Below are positions 43,690-56,190 of a DNA stretch of 64,000 nt, one piece after another. The stretch's first letter is position 1, and each line of letters starts with the position of its first letter. The DNA is from Eurosta solidaginis. Lineage: Eukaryota; Arthropoda; Insecta; Diptera; Tephritidae. Position numbers and translations under genes: made by a program. The notes beneath the pieces were generated by a model. That model saw only the letters and a program-made list of their open reading frames with translations. It was not told where the DNA came from and ran no database searches. The stretch spans positions 144,606,941 through 144,670,940 of the forward strand of contig NC_090320.1 of assembly GCF_040869045.1 (NCBI RefSeq). The letters are read 5' to 3'.

Positions 43690-44064
43690 ATGGACAATAC
43701 TAATACGAATCCGCCAAGGATGGGGTGCGGAAGAAGAGCGCTTTTGATGGAAATCCGTCAAATCAATCTTCAGCACTCTAAGGCGGCTTCCGCAAATTTG
43801 TTGCTCTGCCTTGAAAAAGGAGGAGTGGATATAGTCCTTGTCCAGGAGCCGTGGCTGAGTAGTAACGGCAGTAAGATTTCTGGATTAAGGACTGGAAAAT
43901 TCAACACCTTGGTGCATGGGGAGGCAAGTAGGCCTATATCCTGTGTGCTTGTTAAAAAAGAGATTAAAGCTTTTATTCTCTCTAATTTCAGCAATGCTGA
44001 CGGCGGCTCTTCAACAGAGCCAGGAGGAGTAAATTACCCTCGGACTGGGAGCTCTATAAGGTGA
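43690..44064 (+). pseudogene. LINE D endonuclease N-terminal remnant
   Basis: IRQINLQHSKAASANLLLCL and DIVLVQEPWL (catalytic Glu) begin an apurinic-type endonuclease. It stops after about 100 codons; the GDFN and SDH blocks are missing. The frame then runs into the RT-side sequence with a shift near 44010, so an internal deletion joined the two halves. Confidence 0.75.
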
Positions 44065-46679
44065 GTCTGGGGATTTATAAATATGAAATAAGGATAGCCA
44101 AGCGAGATGCATGGCGAAGCTTCTGCGAAAACGTAGAAGGCTGCAATGAATCCGCGAGATTTAGAAAAATACTCTCTAGGAACCCCGCTCCTCTGGGGTA
44201 TCTGAGAGATGATGGTGGGGACTGGTCGATGAGTAGCGAGGAGTCCCTAAGGCTTTTACTGGACAATCATTTTCCCGATGTCCCAGTTGCGCAGGGATCT
44301 TCGCCTGCATGGTCGGCGGTCGTTGGCCATGCAGAAGTGCCTGCCATTCCAATACGGGAAAGTCAGATAACCTGGGCTATAGGGTCGTTCAAGCCCTATA
44401 AGTCTCCGGGCCCGGATGGAATCATTCCTGCGCAGCTTCAAAGGTCTTTGGGGATTTCCTGCCGCTGGTTGGCCATCATATATACTAACTGCCTCAGGCT
44501 TAACTATATCCCGAAGTCTTGGCACACGGTTAGGGTTATTTTCATTCCGAAGGCCGGCAGAAGCTCTCATGTATCACCTAAGGATTTCAGGCCAATCAGT
44601 CTCTCGTCGTTTCTTCTTAAGACGTTTGAGCGGTTGATTGACCTGTACCTACGGGAAAGGATACCTCGGGGGTTACTGTCGGCTTCACAACATGCGTACT
44701 GCAAGGGCAGATCGACGGAAACGGCTCTCCATTCGATTGTAAAGCAAATAGAGGGGTCCCTAGAACACAAAGAGTATGCTCTGGGTGCCTTTCTAGACAT
44801 CGAGGGAGCTTTTAACAATGTCTTACCGGGGTCAATCGAAAGAGCTCTGGTGGGTTTAGGAGTCGAGGCGGCTCTGGTTGAATTTATTAGCAAACTTCTA
44901 TGCGGCAGAATTGTCGCAGCGGAGTGGGGAGGGGCCATAATTAAGAGGAAGGTGTGCAGGGGCACGCCACAGGGGGGTGTCCTATCTCCTCTCCTCTGGG
45001 TTGTGGTAGTCAACGAGCTTCTTGTGGAGCTGGAAGCCAATGGTTGTCGGGTGGTTGCCTATGCAGATGACCTCGCTATCCTAGTCAGAGGCAAATTTCT
45101 GGGCGCCCTGCGCGATGTTCTTCAGGGCTACCTGGATACTGTGGCTAGGTGGGCTGAATCATGTGGATTGGCGGTCAACCCGGGAAAAACGGAATTGGTC
45201 CTTTTCACAAGAAGATATAAGGTGCCCGATTTCAGAACTCCCTCGATTGGAGGGGTACCGTTGGTACTTTCTGATAGGGTTAAATATTTGGGGATTGTTT
45301 TGGACAAGAAACTGTCCTGGAGACCCAATGTGGAAGATCGGGCCAGGAAGGCCGCCATTGCCTTGTACTGCTGCAGAGTAGCTATCGGAAAGAGATGGGG
45401 ACTCTCGCCAAGAATAGTACACTGGCTTTATGAGATGGTGGTCAAACCGATTCTGCTATATGGGGTGCTGGTCTGGTGGAAAGCACTGGACACGGCGAGC
45501 ACCTCCAAAATGTTAGTGTCAGTGCAACGGACGGCGCTGATCGGTATCAGTGGCGCTCTCAGAACAACGCCTACCTTGGCACTGAACGTCATGCTGAACA
45601 TATACCCAGTAGATATTGCGGGAAAGGCGGCCGCGGCAAGGTCGTTGGTCAGGCTTCGTGATATGGGATATAGACTTTCTGACCGCGGACACTCTAGCCT
45701 TCTTACCAGTTTCGACTTCATCCCGGACAGAACGGACTACTGTATGCCGATAACAGCTCCCTATACAACCTTCACCCCAGTTATTCCAGAGAGAGAGGAT
45801 TGGGGAAGAGGAATTATCTGGGGCATGGGACCGGTTAACTTGTTCACGGATGGGTCAAAGCTGGATGGAAAGGTTGGTGGGGGGGTCTTTTGTCAAGAGC
45901 TAAATTTAAGCCGCAAGTTTAAGTTGGCTGATCACTGCAGTGTATTCCAAGCGGAAATTGCTGCGATTAAGGATGCGGTGGATGGAATGCTATCCAGTGC
46001 TACCACGGTTAGGGAATTTAACATCTACTCTGATAGCCAATCGGCTATCAAGGCCTTGAGCTCAACTACAGTGCGATCGAGGGTGGTCTGGGAGTGCCTG
46101 ACCTCGCTTGCGATTGCATCGAATTATTTTACAATTAAGATTATCTGGGTCCCGGGCCATAGTGATATCCCGGGTAACTGTCAAGCGGATCTCTTAGCCC
46201 GCATCGGTACAACTGAACCGGATGAAGATGGCTGTAGGGACTTCGGGATCCCGCTGGCCACCTGTGGATTGCTCCTCCATAGCTGGGCCTCGAATCAGCT
46301 CAGCAAACGTTGGGCGGATACCACGTCTTGCAGGGTAGCAAGATCTTTCTGGCCGAAAGTGGATGGCAGGAGGTCTGCTGAAATAATTGGGTTCACTAAG
46401 GCTCACCTATCAATGGTCATTGGGGTTTTGACAGGGCACTGTCCCATGGGTATCCATGCGGTACGTCTCAATATACTGGAAACTCCATCCTGCTGCAGCT
46501 GTATGGAGTATGATGAGGTGGAATCACCAAATCACTTTATGCTTGATTGTCCAGCTTTTGCCAGAATTAGGCGAAAGTACTTCGGTCGCGACTCACTTGG
46601 ATCTCCCGAGGATATATCCAAAGTTGAGATCGGTATCATTCGGAGCTTTATCGTTGCTACCCAACGATTCTCTAAGTAG
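44061..46679 (+). CDS. LINE D ORF2: RT, RNase H and CCHC finger, 872 codons
   Basis: The longest open frame in the window. PYKSPGPDGIIPAQL (about 120), KDFRPISLSSFLLK, AFLDIEGAFNNV (motif A, about 245), GTPQGGVLSPLLWV, VAYADDLAIL (motif C, about 332), an RNase H domain with LFTDGSKLDG (about 593), FQAEIAAIKDAV, IYSDSQSAIKAL and VPGHSDIPGNCQAD (about 697; the D-E-D-D set is present), and CCSCMEYDEVESPNHFMLDC (about 810-830). GTG 44061 is not the real start: the frame continues upstream (DWELYK) into the deletion. It lies antisense to the LINE C copy it interrupts. The preserved frame fits a recent insertion. Confidence 0.88.
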   Translation: MSLGIYKYEIRIAKRDAWRSFCENVEGCNESARFRKILSRNPAPLGYLRDDGGDWSMSSEESLRLLLDNHFPDVPVAQGSSPAWSAVVGHAEVPAIPIRESQITWAIGSFKPYKSPGPDGIIPAQLQRSLGISCRWLAIIYTNCLRLNYIPKSWHTVRVIFIPKAGRSSHVSPKDFRPISLSSFLLKTFERLIDLYLRERIPRGLLSASQHAYCKGRSTETALHSIVKQIEGSLEHKEYALGAFLDIEGAFNNVLPGSIERALVGLGVEAALVEFISKLLCGRIVAAEWGGAIIKRKVCRGTPQGGVLSPLLWVVVVNELLVELEANGCRVVAYADDLAILVRGKFLGALRDVLQGYLDTVARWAESCGLAVNPGKTELVLFTRRYKVPDFRTPSIGGVPLVLSDRVKYLGIVLDKKLSWRPNVEDRARKAAIALYCCRVAIGKRWGLSPRIVHWLYEMVVKPILLYGVLVWWKALDTASTSKMLVSVQRTALIGISGALRTTPTLALNVMLNIYPVDIAGKAAAARSLVRLRDMGYRLSDRGHSSLLTSFDFIPDRTDYCMPITAPYTTFTPVIPEREDWGRGIIWGMGPVNLFTDGSKLDGKVGGGVFCQELNLSRKFKLADHCSVFQAEIAAIKDAVDGMLSSATTVREFNIYSDSQSAIKALSSTTVRSRVVWECLTSLAIASNYFTIKIIWVPGHSDIPGNCQADLLARIGTTEPDEDGCRDFGIPLATCGLLLHSWASNQLSKRWADTTSCRVARSFWPKVDGRRSAEIIGFTKAHLSMVIGVLTGHCPMGIHAVRLNILETPSCCSCMEYDEVESPNHFMLDCPAFARIRRKYFGRDSLGSPEDISKVEIGIIRSFIVATQRFSK

Positions 46680-46807
46680 CTGGATCTAGGTCACCGTTAT
46701 TTTTGGTGTATGTGGTATCACAACGGACCTTCGTGTTGTCCAAGTGAGCTATCCTTATCAGGGCAGCTACCACCTAACCTATCCTATCCTATCCTAGTAG
46801 ACTTATG

Positions 46808-49800
46808 TTTAATAAAAAAGGGGTTATGAGAACGAAGAGACCTCGTTGGAATAAGAAAATTAATCGCGTGCAGTAAAGAGGAGCAATCAATATCTCCATT
46901 AACAACTCCGAAAATGAAAGACAAGGAAAGGGTTGACCTTCTGAGCTCTAATGGTTTCAAATTAATTAGCAGCAAGCGGGAATGATAAGAAGGGACTGGG
47001 TCTGAGAAATGTAAGGATCTTAGGCAAAATTTTAGGAATATCTTTTGTACTCGCTCAATCCAGGGTCTCCAAATAAATGCAGCATATTTCAGTTTGGAAC
47101 GAACAAACGATGAGTATAGCAATTTCAAGGTATAGGGATCTGAGAAGTTGGTGCTTTACGCCTCACGAAACCTAAGGAAGCACACGCGCTTGAAATTACA
47201 TAGTTAATATGGTTATTGAAAGGAGAACTAGGAGTCAAAGATAACCCCTAAGTCTTTAATCTCATCAAGGAGGGGAGTACCCGAGATAGTATATATCGTT
47301 GGTAAAACATTGCGAATTTTGGAAAATGTAACACGAAAGCACTTTTTGAGATTGAGAGATAGACGCGAATTACGGCACCAAATTGCTAATCTATCTAAGT
47401 CTTCTTGGAGACGCTGAGCGTCACCACTATTTTGAATACTGGAGAAAACTTTTAGGTCATCAGCGTAAAGTAAGAACTCCGCTGACACAAAATAATTTCC
47501 TATATCATTGATGAATAAAATGAAAAGAAGAGGACCTATGATGCTCCCTTGGGGTACCCCAGAGGTGGCAGTAAAAGAGTTGGAAATACACCCTCAATAG
47601 AGACCATGCAGCGTCTGTTACTTAGGTAGGAATACAACCACTTGAGAAATACGGAGGGAAGCGAGTTTACGTAGTAGCATATTGTGAGATACCTTTGTCA
47701 AATTCTTTAGAGAAGTCGGTATAAATGAAATCAACTTGATAGCTTGAAGAAAACGCATCAATGCAATATTCACTAAACAAGGCTAAGTTTGTGACGGTAG
47801 GCCTTCCTACAACAAAGCCATGCTGGTTTGGTAGTAACAAATTTTCTGCGGCTAAATACATTTTATCCTTAACAATCCCTTCGAAAAGTTTAGAAATGAT
47901 AGATAGCTTAAATATTGGCCTATAATTAGAAGCATCATCCTTTTTGACATTTTTGAAAATTGGGGAAATGTATGCAAGTCTTCAGGTATCTGCAAAGACA
48001 CCAGAACTTAGAGATTGGTTAAACATGGCCTGGCATGGTGTGATGGTTGCGTGCTCCGCCTACTACACCGTAGGCCCTGGGTTCACACCCCGGGCAAAGC
48101 AACATCAAAATTTTAGAAATAAGGTTTTTCAATCAGAAGAAACGTTTTCTACGCGGGGTCGCCCCTCGGCAGTGTTTGGCAAGCACTCCGGGTGTATTTC
48201 TGCCATGAAAATCTCTCAGTGAAAACTCATCTGCCTAGCAGATGCCGTTCGGAGTCGGCATAAAACATGTAGGTCCCGTCCAGCCAATTTGTAGGGAAAA
48301 TCATTGGGGCACGACACAAATTGGAAGAGAAGCTCGGCCTTAGATCTCTTCGGATGTTATCGCGCCTTACATTTATTTTTTTTTTATAAACATGGCCAAT
48401 AGTGGGGCTACAATAGCAGGGCAATTTTTGAGGAGGGCGGTACTAATACCATCACGATCAGTCTGAGTAGAGTTTTTCAGACTATTGATACCGTTAATAA
48501 CGTCGATTGTGGTAAGCCGTAGGTCATTGAAATTCAAGGCTGATTCACCGTCAGAATGACAAACATAGTTTGGTAAAACAACCCCATCAACTGTGAAGTT
48601 GGATTGAAAAAATTTGGCAAATAAGTTTGCAATGTCTACGGGGAAGAGAGCAAGCTTATCACCCAGGCAAACACCAGCAGGCCCCCAACACCACTTTTTT
48701 TAGATTTGATAAAATGTCAGAAATTTTTGGGATTATACTTAATGTTTGATTCAACCCCAAGTATATATTTATTATACAGAAATTTGTTAAGGCAGTTAAA
48801 CTTCTTAGATAGTTGGGTATAAAGTCCAAAATGGATTTGATCCTTGGATTTCAGGAATTTTTTGTGCCACTTATTTCGCTGATTCTTTAGCCTTTTCGGA
48901 CCATGAGTATACCAGGGAAGTTTATAAGTCCTCTTTTTAATAATTGGAATATTCTTCGAGCAAATACCCAAGATATGTGACGTAAAAGTAGTGTAACAAT
49001 CATTAATATCCCTCCCAGAAAAAAGAGCGTCCCAACAAGTATTTAGGAAGCAGGCATTAAGTTTTTGGAAGTCGCAGGACTGAAACTTAAAGGATATTTG
49101 GTTGTCTAATTTAAACGCAACAAACTCGTAAAATTGGACCTTCAGACACAACGGAACATGATGTCGATCAGCAGGTGAAATAGGAAAAGAACGTTCGGAT
49201 ATTGTTGCATTGATATTTGTACTAACGAAGGCGAGATCAAGAATTCTATTAAGCTTGTTAGTAAAACTATTAATTTGAATAAGATCAAGACTTCAGATAT
49301 TGTCGATACAATAAGATTCAGTCGCCGAAGTAATATTAGTTGGTATCAAATCAAGTTTAGAGTAGCTGCCACACCATGCTACATTGGGAAGTTTGAAGTC
49401 ACCAAGAACGCATAGGTGATTTCCCGCTAACTTATTATGCACAATATTTACAATGTTATCAGTATGTGCTTTATAAATATCAGACGTACTGCCAGGGGGT
49501 ATATAAGATCCAATAATATATAACGATCCGTAGGTTGACGAACCGTTGATGCATATACACATCTGATCCAGGATAGTATCAGGATTATTTAGATTGATTT
49601 CAAAGGATCTCAAGCTACGATGCACAGCAAGTAGTATATCGCCTCCCAAAGATCGGCCTGTTTTATCAGCATCCCGGTCCTTGCGAAAAACGTTGAATAA
49701 TTTAGAGTCAAAAAATTCATAATCATAAAAATCTGGATTAAGCCAGGTTTCGATTAAAATAAAAACATCAAAATTCAAGCTCGAACTAAAGGTACGGACT

Positions 49801-49829
49801 GCTTCTGCCTTAGGGCGCATACCATTCAT
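46808..49829 (-). pseudogene. LINE C ORF2, right-arm copy
   Basis: Endonuclease blocks 49293-49829 and 48717-49151, then the SINE, then RT blocks 47667-47861 (LPNQHGFVVGRPTV, TDFSKEFDKG), 47228-47488 (LLYADDLKVFSSI) and 46808-47128 (C-terminal part cut by LINE D). The translations are nearly identical to the left arm. Differences include SYIPPGS here against SYISPGS on the left. Confidence 0.78.
48031..48386 (+). mobile_element. tRNA-derived SINE, right-arm copy
   Basis: Target duplication TAAACATGGCC at 48020-48030 and 48387-48397. B box GGTTCACACCC at 48080-48090, with an A-box-like TGGTGTGATGGTTG about 30-45 bp upstream. Tail ATTTATTTTTTTTT. Mirror of 14447-14803. Confidence 0.85.
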
Positions 49830-50873
49830 ATTTTGAAAATAAATCTTTAAGTCCTTATGAACGTGATGGTCAGCTAATTGCTAAACCTCCTTGGTTACAG
49901 GAACTTGTAACGTAGCAAATGCTACGCCACAATATCTATTTCCTATTTAGCGACCACCCCTAACATCATATTTTCCATTTACTGCCCACCCCTAGTAGTG
50001 TATGTACCGATATACATATATACATACATACCGGCCCAACAACCATCGCGCAAGCACAAAGCAAGCCAGCGATGGTGAACGCTCAATGCTTGGGAATTTT
50101 CATTCGTGGTGCGCTGTGCGCGACAATGCGAGCATAATTCCCAACGTGTTCATAGTTACCTATGAATAAAATGATTGGCCGGAATACACCAGGCACACTT
50201 CGCCGTAGGTAAGTGAAGTGCGTGTCGGCCGCCACTGGCGGTCGACAAGGGGTGCCCTTTGGGTTAGGAGGGTGCGTTACAAGGTCGGTTCCACCGATGG
50301 TACGCCCCCCCTGCTTATCGGACACCCCGCGGAACACTTCCCAACGCCTGCGGCGGGACAAACTCCCCTACTACCCTAGCAGAATACCCGAGCCAATATA
50401 TTGTAGTTAGTTAGTCTCATACTAATATAGACACTTCGCCGTAGGTACCATCATAATCACAATCCCGATCCACGGACATCCCATTCCGAAGCCTAGCCAC
50501 CCGTTGTCATAGCTATTTGATGAGAGCAACCGTCATACAGTACTCTCTCTTCGGGCGTGATCCTAACTACCGCCGTCACTACTACCGCCGTTAGCACCCC
50601 TTAGCGAGAGCCACCGTCGTCTCCACCCTCTCGACCACCACTAGCTAGCACTCTATCTCTCCCTGCGGAAAGCCGTCGTCCTTGGATTATAATATCAGCG
50701 ATACTACGTAGTGAACATCTCTCTCTCTCTCTCTTCTGGATTCAAGGTTGTGGATATTTTAGCCCAAGAGCCGCGTGTGTGTGTGTTCGAAATCAAAACA
50801 CTAATTCACTGTGTATTTATTTAGGCGGGGGAAGTGGGACCTCCATCCGACTCTGGATTGACTTGAGCATACC
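49830..50873. other. GC-rich block between LINE C ORFs, right-arm copy
   Basis: Mirror of 11951-13004. The homopolymer is only 7 C (50305-50311) against 15 G on the left. The repeated motif ACACTTCGCCGTAGGTA (complement of the left repeat) is kept twice. No gene. Confidence 0.45.
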
Positions 50874-52326
50874 TCAGCCTTTGACCAAACCCACCTCATA
50901 AACTGATCTTCGACGATTGCGAAAGGCTTTGACTCTAACGTCAGCCGGCGCTGGATTTAGAACGCTGTTCAAAAGGGAGGGCGGGACTCCAAGTTTAAAG
51001 TTTATTTTCTTGAGCTTGTCAATTTCGGCATCCTTTTTAATCAAACGGAAACAAGCAATTTGACTGGCGTCAATTTTAGCGTTATTAGCTACATAAGCAA
51101 TTATGGAATCAGCAGTGACTGACAGCTTAAAGGTTGAGAGATGGATCCATTTATTCGCAGTTACTACCGCAAGTTCAGTATTGGAGTTCTCACCAATTAT
51201 CACGCCAATGGCACCCATGCGGTTTTTCGGCCTGCCATTAGGGGCGGGTTTTGGATTTAGAGATACATCAGAAACATTATCAACCGCGGCAGACAAAGAA
51301 TTGGACGATTGGCGAATATTAGATGAAAGTGTAGTTTTCACGGTTGCAGACGGGTTATTCCCACATATTAACCGGAATTTTAAAATGTTTCCGGTTATTG
51401 TGCTTGTTTCTACGTACACTGTTCCACTGTGCGGAACCGCTGTTATTGACGTTAGCTGCGTCGCTAAGAGGGTTAGATGCAGCTAAGTCAGTAGAGTTCA
51501 CAGGTAAGGCGACAGTTGAGACAGTCGCAGCAGAGATATTGAGAGAGTCCGTGGCAGCGGCAACGACAGCATATGAAAGAGGGCCAATAGACAAAGTGAG
51601 CAACTATGGCGAGAAATTAGTTGATGTTTTATCAGTAGCATTGACATCTACAGAGGCGAGAGCGTGTTTATCACTCTTAGATGATGATATGTGCGTAGGT
51701 ACGGCTGATATAGACAAATCCCTGGCAGTGGCATCAGTCGAGCCAAGAGAATTAGCAGTACTAATAGATGTATTGGCATGTGGGAGTACATTGGTACAAA
51801 AACAATTTTTGTATTTGCGAATTACCTCTATTTCTTTGCTTAGCCAGGAGACAACTAAACGTAAGTCATCAATGCAAAGCTTACTATGCATGGAGCGAAC
51901 CTCTGCAAGAATCGACTCTGATTGGACAGTAAGTGAGGTAATGTCGGCGCGAAGAGAATTAATGACAGCAACAAGTTTGTTATTTTCCTCTTTAAGAGCG
52001 GCAATTTCATCAATATCATCTCTATTAATGTCGGCATTGTCTATTGATGGTTGAGCAGAAGTGTTGTTGGTGTTAGTAGGAAAAACCGCAACGGCAGCAC
52101 TATTAAAGTTAGAATCATTCAAATTGATGGTGAGTGGTGGTGAGCGGAGAGAATTTCGACGGGCATCAACACAGCCACTACAAATGAAATCTTGACCGCT
52201 CTTGAGTAGATAATCAAGATCAGCTGGGCGGATTTTAACACATTCTAGGTGGTGGAGTTCATTGCACTTGCCACACTGCACTTTCGAATGCGTTCTCTCA
52301 ACCTTATTCGCACTCAAACATGGCAT
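50874..52326 (-). pseudogene. LINE C ORF1, right-arm copy
   Basis: Frames 51604-52326, 51355-51603 and 50874-51419 translate identically to the left copy, with the same stop and frameshift. The plus-strand frame of 236 codons at 51344-52054 is an antisense shadow. Confidence 0.75.
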
Positions 52327-52542
52327 TGTTGGTTGGGAGTATTTAATTTTTTAATTATTAATTATTAAAATTATATAATCACTATCCCATTAATGATTAC
52401 GATATATTTCGAATATAAGATTTTAAGTGTCACTATCCATTAAAACCCATGTAGGCAAAAAATTGAAATAAAAACTATTTACAAAATCACAGGTGTAAAG
52501 GAGCAAATAAAACCACGTCCGCGATGAAAGAGGCAAGCAAGG

Positions 52543-53494
52543 ATGAATGTGATGTGATTTTTATTCTTTTATTAAATAATAGGGTCCTACTACCAAATTG
52601 TCTTCTATACCAAACACATTTACACTAATATCTGGATTATTTGATTCAAATATTTCAATATCTTTTATTTGTAATGGGAAACTTAAATTTTCAAAATTGA
52701 CTACTTTATCATTAATTAAAGTTATAATGGAATCTTGGATATTTCTAATGTAATATGAAGAACACCTTTCTCTATTTTTTGAGGGTTGGTAAATAGATGA
52801 AATTATGGCCCACTTAAAGTAATATATATCATTGTTAACAATATTAATACAAAATTTTTTATCTGCTATTACTTTTGGTAGTGGTATATATAATGAGCCT
52901 CTAATTGGTTGGTATTTATTTATGTTTACTTCCAGATGAATAATTTCACTTAGAGTCCAACCACTATCTCGCTCTTGAAATGTTTTCATTTTTTCAATCA
53001 ATTTACTAAACTTTTCCTAAATTATTTCACCAACATTATTGTTCTCCATAAATGCTTCAGTCATTAATGTTTGGTGTGACATTATAGCGAATTCTTCAAT
53101 ATTTTCTTTTATTTGAATATATTTACAAAATAACTCAAAGTTAAATTTGATGCTTTCATGCTTTTCTATAGATTTGTGTAAAAGTGCAGATAATTTATTA
53201 AAATGTTTTTCAAACAAATTTTCAACAATTAAATCATTGGGTTGTTGTTTTCCAAAATGTATGTCTCAATACGATTATTAAACATAGCGTTAATACATTT
53301 AACATTACTATTTACATTATACATACAATACTTGAATTTTACATTGCTGGCAAAAAATGGGGGCTTTTTTATAACTTGAGGTTTCATTGTAATATGTTAT
53401 ATAAACTCCTCTTCCGAGAATATATCTTTTCACAAAAACTACACGGATACATTTTTATTTTTTTATTAATTGGCTTTTTCGAGCTTTTTTCCAT
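52543..53494 (-). pseudogene. Polinton-type polymerase N-terminus, right-arm copy
   Basis: Blocks 52561-53001 and 53017-53217 have the same in-frame stop between them and the same translations as 9607-10263. It starts at ATG 53494. It is cut by LINE C at the same base as on the left. Confidence 0.8.
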
Positions 53495-54282
53495 TGAAAT
53501 TGCTTTTAAATTCTTAAAGCCTGATTCATAATGTCGAATACGCCTAGAATAAGCAACGGTGTTAAAGAAGTAACGATTAGTATTAAAGTTTATTGCTGTT
53601 TATTAGAAGTGATCCTGGTTAAACACTGTTGAAAATCCATATAAAATGTTTATCCGTGAAATATAGGTGAGTGCTGAGGGGCTTTAAACAATTTACTACA
53701 TTTTTTTACCGAAAAGATGTCCAACTTATATATCTTTCTGAATGTATGTATATGGATGGATGTGACTGTGTCGGTATGTATTTTGCGGTTTGTTGATATA
53801 TATATAATTTATATGCTGTAATGTCATTAAGGAACCAAAATGGTTGTAATCAATGTGTTTTATTAAAATACAAAACAAAAACCTCGAAACTTTGTGATAA
53901 AGAAATTACAAGTTCATGATATAGATGCCCTTTAGTTAATTATGAAATTCTCATGTACTTATATGGGTCAGTATGTACATACAAGCTTAGGACCAAATAA
54001 AAAGAAAAAGAAAATGTTCAATCTGTCCTTGATCGGGTTTCTATGTTTTATACTTACGGAAAATCTGAAAGCGAATTTAATTAAATGAAACACAGCATGT
54101 GGTTTTATTTACTTATATACATGTAAATATGTTTCAATGTTGTACGGTTAAGCTCTGCTAAATGCAAAAAGCTGTAAGCTTTTTCTTATAGATCAGCCAG
54201 AACACAAACCGGAAGAACGGAACACAAACCGAAAAACGTATGCGCCTAAATGTAGGCAACGAAATTGTTTAGCGTCACATAG
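53495..54282. other. AT-rich gap, right-arm copy
   Basis: Mirror of 8542-9329. No gene seen. Confidence 0.4.
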
Positions 54283-55819
54283 GTGGCTTATATTATACCT
54301 ATTCCAAAAAAGGGTAATGCTTCCCAACCATGTAATTTTCGGCCAATAAGTATTCTTCCCTGTTTATCAAAAGTTTTGGAAAAGCTCTTATCGAACCAGA
54401 TTAGGAAATATCTGACTGAAGAAAATCTGCTTTCAGAAAATCAATCAGGTTATCGCATTGGACATAGTTGCTCAACCGCTATGCTCAAGGTTTTAGAAGA
54501 CATACGACCAAACTTTGACAATGGCGAACTCACAATTCTTACGTTGTTGGACTTCTCTAAGGCATTCGACACGGTCTGCCACAGAATTCTCTTGCATAAG
54601 CTAAAAAAATATTTTGATTTCAGTAGCGATGCTGTGAAGCTACTTCAGAGCTATTTGACAAACAGGTACCAACGGGTAATATGTGGGGATAGTGGATCCA
54701 GGTTATTACCAGTAAAATCTGGGGTAGCACAGGGTTCTATTCTTGGTCCAATTTTATTTAGTTTGTACATTAATGACAGAAAAATGCTGTCGTAAATTAT
54801 CCATTCATCTCTACGCGGATGATGCTCAGATATACCTTTCTGCCCCTCTTGGCTTAATGGAGGATTTAGTTTGCCGATTAAATGAAGATTTAGAAGCTAT
54901 ATTTCAATGGTATAAAAAGAACAAGCTACACCTTAATGCATCCAAAACACAGGCGATCGCTATTTCACATTTTTCCTACAATCTGAATGGCATTTCTCCG
55001 ATAGTTATAAATGGAAGTGTTGTGAAATATGAGAAGAATGTCAAAACTCTTGGATTTATCTTAAATAAGCATCTTTCTTGTGCTGATCATGTGAATTCCT
55101 CAATTAGTAGGTTGTATTATATGTTAAGGCATTTATGGAAAACGGCTTATTTTATTCGAGAAGATATAAAACTTAAACTTGTCAAAAGTCTATTAATACC
55201 AATAATATCTTACCATGAATTGATATACAGTTGCCTGGATAAAGCTTCCATGAACAAATATCAACTACTGATTAGTAATTGTGCCAGATATATCTATCTT
55301 AAACGGAAATATGATCATATTTCGAACTTCTCAAAAACTATTATTGAATACAGTTTATCAGCGTTCTTTGACCGTCGTTTACTAATATTTATACATAAGA
55401 CTATCTTTTCTCGTACGCCGGAATGCCTTTTTGCAAAACTTACTTTCGCACAATCATCCCGTACTTGCAATCTAATTGTACCGCATTTTAAGTATTCAGT
55501 AACATCGAGAATGTTTTTCGTTAGGGCTGTGCAGTTGTGGAATGCTTTGCCTAATAAAGTAAAGTTAGAATCAAATCCTAAGCGCTTCAAATTAGCTATA
55601 CATCGCACCCTTTGTTCTTGAACATTCTTATGTGTTTTACTTTTTCTTGTTTACTTAAAACCATGGAACATATGCTGTATGGTTTGAATGTTACTTCTAT
55701 TTTTGTTTCTAGCTTTTAAACTTACTTTGTGCTAGTAATAAGATTAATAACAAATATGGCACTGTAAAAGACTATGTCTTATATGTGTATTTTAAATAAA
55801 TAAATAAATAAATAAACAT
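54283..55819 (+). pseudogene. LINE B, right-arm copy, RT split by a 2-bp deletion
   Basis: Frames 54283-54795 and 54743-55621 together cover the 446-codon left-arm RT. A 2-bp loss near 54774-54780, just after LYIND, shifts the frame before the YADD motif. Other changes are few (for example N to D, S to Y). The tail (TAAA)n ends at about 55819. Confidence 0.8.
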
Positions 55820-55889
55820 ATATGTGTCAGAGTGTATATACTTTTCCTTTCACATTTTTCCTTTCACCATTTGAGCTAGAATCTCCATT

Positions 55890-56127
55890 TCCATACTACT
55901 TGGCTACAACTATTATTGGAGCAAGCCATCCTAATGGGTCGAAGAGTTTAGCGATTGCCGATAGGGTCGCTCTCTTTTTTAAATTGTCGCAATTTTCCAT
56001 TATTTTACGATAAAGTAAAACTCATCATTATGTGCATCCCATCTTATTCCTAGTGCCTTCACTGAACTTGCGTCTTCGAATTCCAGGAAATATTTGTTGA
56101 GTAGATATTGTTTAGGAATATCTTTTA
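55890..56127 (-). pseudogene. BEL/Pao pol part 2, right-arm copy
   Basis: Mirror of 6695-6932 with the same stops and the same KRATLSAIAKLFDPLGWLAP piece. It adjoins the LINE A target duplication (56128-56136). Confidence 0.72.
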
Positions 56128-56190
56128 GAATTTGCTGTTGTTGTTGTTGTTGTTGTAGCAATGCTCGCCCCACCTAATAGCCGCGACCGA

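Larger units (their letters stand above)
43053..46794 (+). mobile_element. LINE D: RNase H-bearing LINE, right arm only
   Basis: A 3742-bp insertion in the RT of LINE C with a perfect 13-bp duplication TAGTAGACTTATG (43040-43052 and 46795-46807). The 3' tail is (CCTAT)n. A 5' UTR of about 0.6 kb ends in a poly-T of 14 before ATG 43690. ORF1 is absent and the endonuclease is mostly deleted, but RT, RNase H and the C-terminal finger are open. I/LOA-type grouping is inferred from the RNase H domain. It is absent from the left arm, so it is younger than the arm split. Confidence 0.92.
42860..52542 (-). mobile_element. LINE C, right-arm copy, interrupted by LINE D
   Basis: Mirror of 10282-16219. 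It is split at 43040-43052/46795-46807 by LINE D. ORF1 is at 50874-52326, the ORF2 endonuclease at 48717-49829, and RT pieces lie between 46808 and 48716 with the last piece at 42912-43039. It carries the same SINE in the opposite orientation (48031-48386). Confidence 0.82.
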
